Source of the DNA: Coriobacteriia bacterium
GTDB taxonomy: Bacteria > Actinomycetota > Coriobacteriia > Anaerosomatales > PALSA-660
Assembly (NCBI GenBank): GCA_030652345.1
Contig: JAUSAU010000015.1
Span: forward strand, 1 to 14,052
Length of the DNA stretch: 14,052 bases
Reading direction: 5' to 3'
Part shown: piece after piece, positions 13,790 to 14,052 of the stretch
Layout: every line of letters begins with the position of its first letter
How positions within the stretch are numbered: the stretch's first letter is position 1
The notes under the pieces: model-generated
The model's database searches: none
Told to the model about the DNA's origin: nothing
Seen by the model: the letters and a program-made list of their open reading frames with translations, nothing else
Position numbers and translations under genes: made by a program

Positions 13790-14052
13790 GTGTTCACACT
13801 GCGATATGTGTTCGCGGGCTCGAGGGCGAGACTGCTGTACTCGCTCACGGGGGTTCTGCTCGTTGCCACGACCACCGCTCTCGCGGCGGTCGTCGGATCG
13901 GCAGCCAGAAGCCAGATCGAGGCGGAGAAGACGACCTTGAGATCGATCGCGAGGCTGGGAGCGGATCTGGTCGTGACCCGTGACCCGGAGGATGCGGGGC
14001 CCCGAGCCGTGAGCGGTTTGCAGGAGGGGACGCATGCCACGACCGGGTCGGT
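13790..14052 (+). CDS. MacB/FtsX-type ABC transporter permease, N-terminal part (cut by window edge)
   Basis: The frame is open from a GTG start to the right edge (87 codons). AAAGG lies 7 bases before the start. The protein begins FTLRYVFAGSRARLLYSLTG, then a hydrophobic segment (about residues 18-40, VLLVATTTALAAVVGSAA), then a soluble stretch with LGADLVVTRDPEDAG. A short basic N-terminus, one transmembrane helix, and then an extracytoplasmic domain opening with gaDlvV is typical of MacB/FtsX-like permeases. These couple to a cytoplasmic ATPase (LolD/FtsE-like, probably beyond the edge) to move lipids or peptides or to signal to wall enzymes. With only the first segment seen, the substrate class is open. 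Confidence 0.75.
   Translation, partial: MFTLRYVFAGSRARLLYSLTGVLLVATTTALAAVVGSAARSQIEAEKTTLRSIARLGADLVVTRDPEDAGPRAVSGLQEGTHATTGS

Noticed and set aside
13082..14035. Minus-strand open frame across the peptidoglycan-binding gene and permease start
   Set aside because: It is opposite to genes with a consensus promoter, signal peptide and recognisable domain; its own translation matches nothing.

Overview
This 14 kb window is high-GC DNA with dense, mostly SD-led genes on both strands. The gene set points to a Gram-positive actinobacterium: a sortase of the class D/E type, an LPFTG-anchored surface protein, an ECF sigma factor with a zinc-finger anti-sigma domain, and a permease-prefix/DUF4153-like membrane protein. 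A Coriobacteriia-type lineage is possible, but the sequence alone does not prove it. I see no insertion sequence, CRISPR array, phage gene or rRNA.

Layout, left to right. (1) Positions 1-2447, minus strand: a large gene cut by the left edge. It has the domain order of rifampin-phosphotransferase-like enzymes: a PEP-synthase-type ATP-grasp domain, a Pro/Ala-rich linker, an RPH-type central domain, then the start of the phosphohistidine swivel domain. (2) 2506-3426, minus: a LysR regulator just upstream of it and probably co-transcribed. Divergent from the LysR gene is a multi-pass membrane protein (3561-4322). The gap between them holds a perfect LysR-type inverted repeat with a T-N11-A core. 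(3) 4340-5812, minus: a PLP aminotransferase class V enzyme resembling the N-terminal domain of molybdenum cofactor sulfurase. (4) 5988-8691, plus: a cell-envelope block of an LPFTG surface protein, a strong hairpin, its likely sortase, and a single polypeptide fusing an ECF sigma factor, a zinc-binding anti-sigma domain, a transmembrane helix and an extracytoplasmic FN3-like domain. (5) 8824-8916: tRNA-Ser(CGA) with its own promoter and terminator. (6) 9102-10142: a class II-type Fic protein behind a palindromic operator-like site. (7) 10304-11668: a permease-prefix/DUF4153-like membrane protein whose 3' end overlaps, convergently, an M28-family peptidase (11634-12851, minus). (8) A 350-base divergent gap containing a good sigma-A-type promoter, then a small secreted protein with a C-terminal peptidoglycan-binding domain, and the start of a MacB/FtsX-type ABC permease that runs off the right edge.

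The most unusual locus is the sigma/anti-sigma fusion. The sigma factor is physically tethered to the membrane by its own anti-sigma domain. A well-spaced internal Shine-Dalgarno and ATG sit exactly at the domain junction, so the gene could also make a free anti-sigma protein. Its position directly after a sortase and its substrate suggests, by inference, a cell-surface sensing module.
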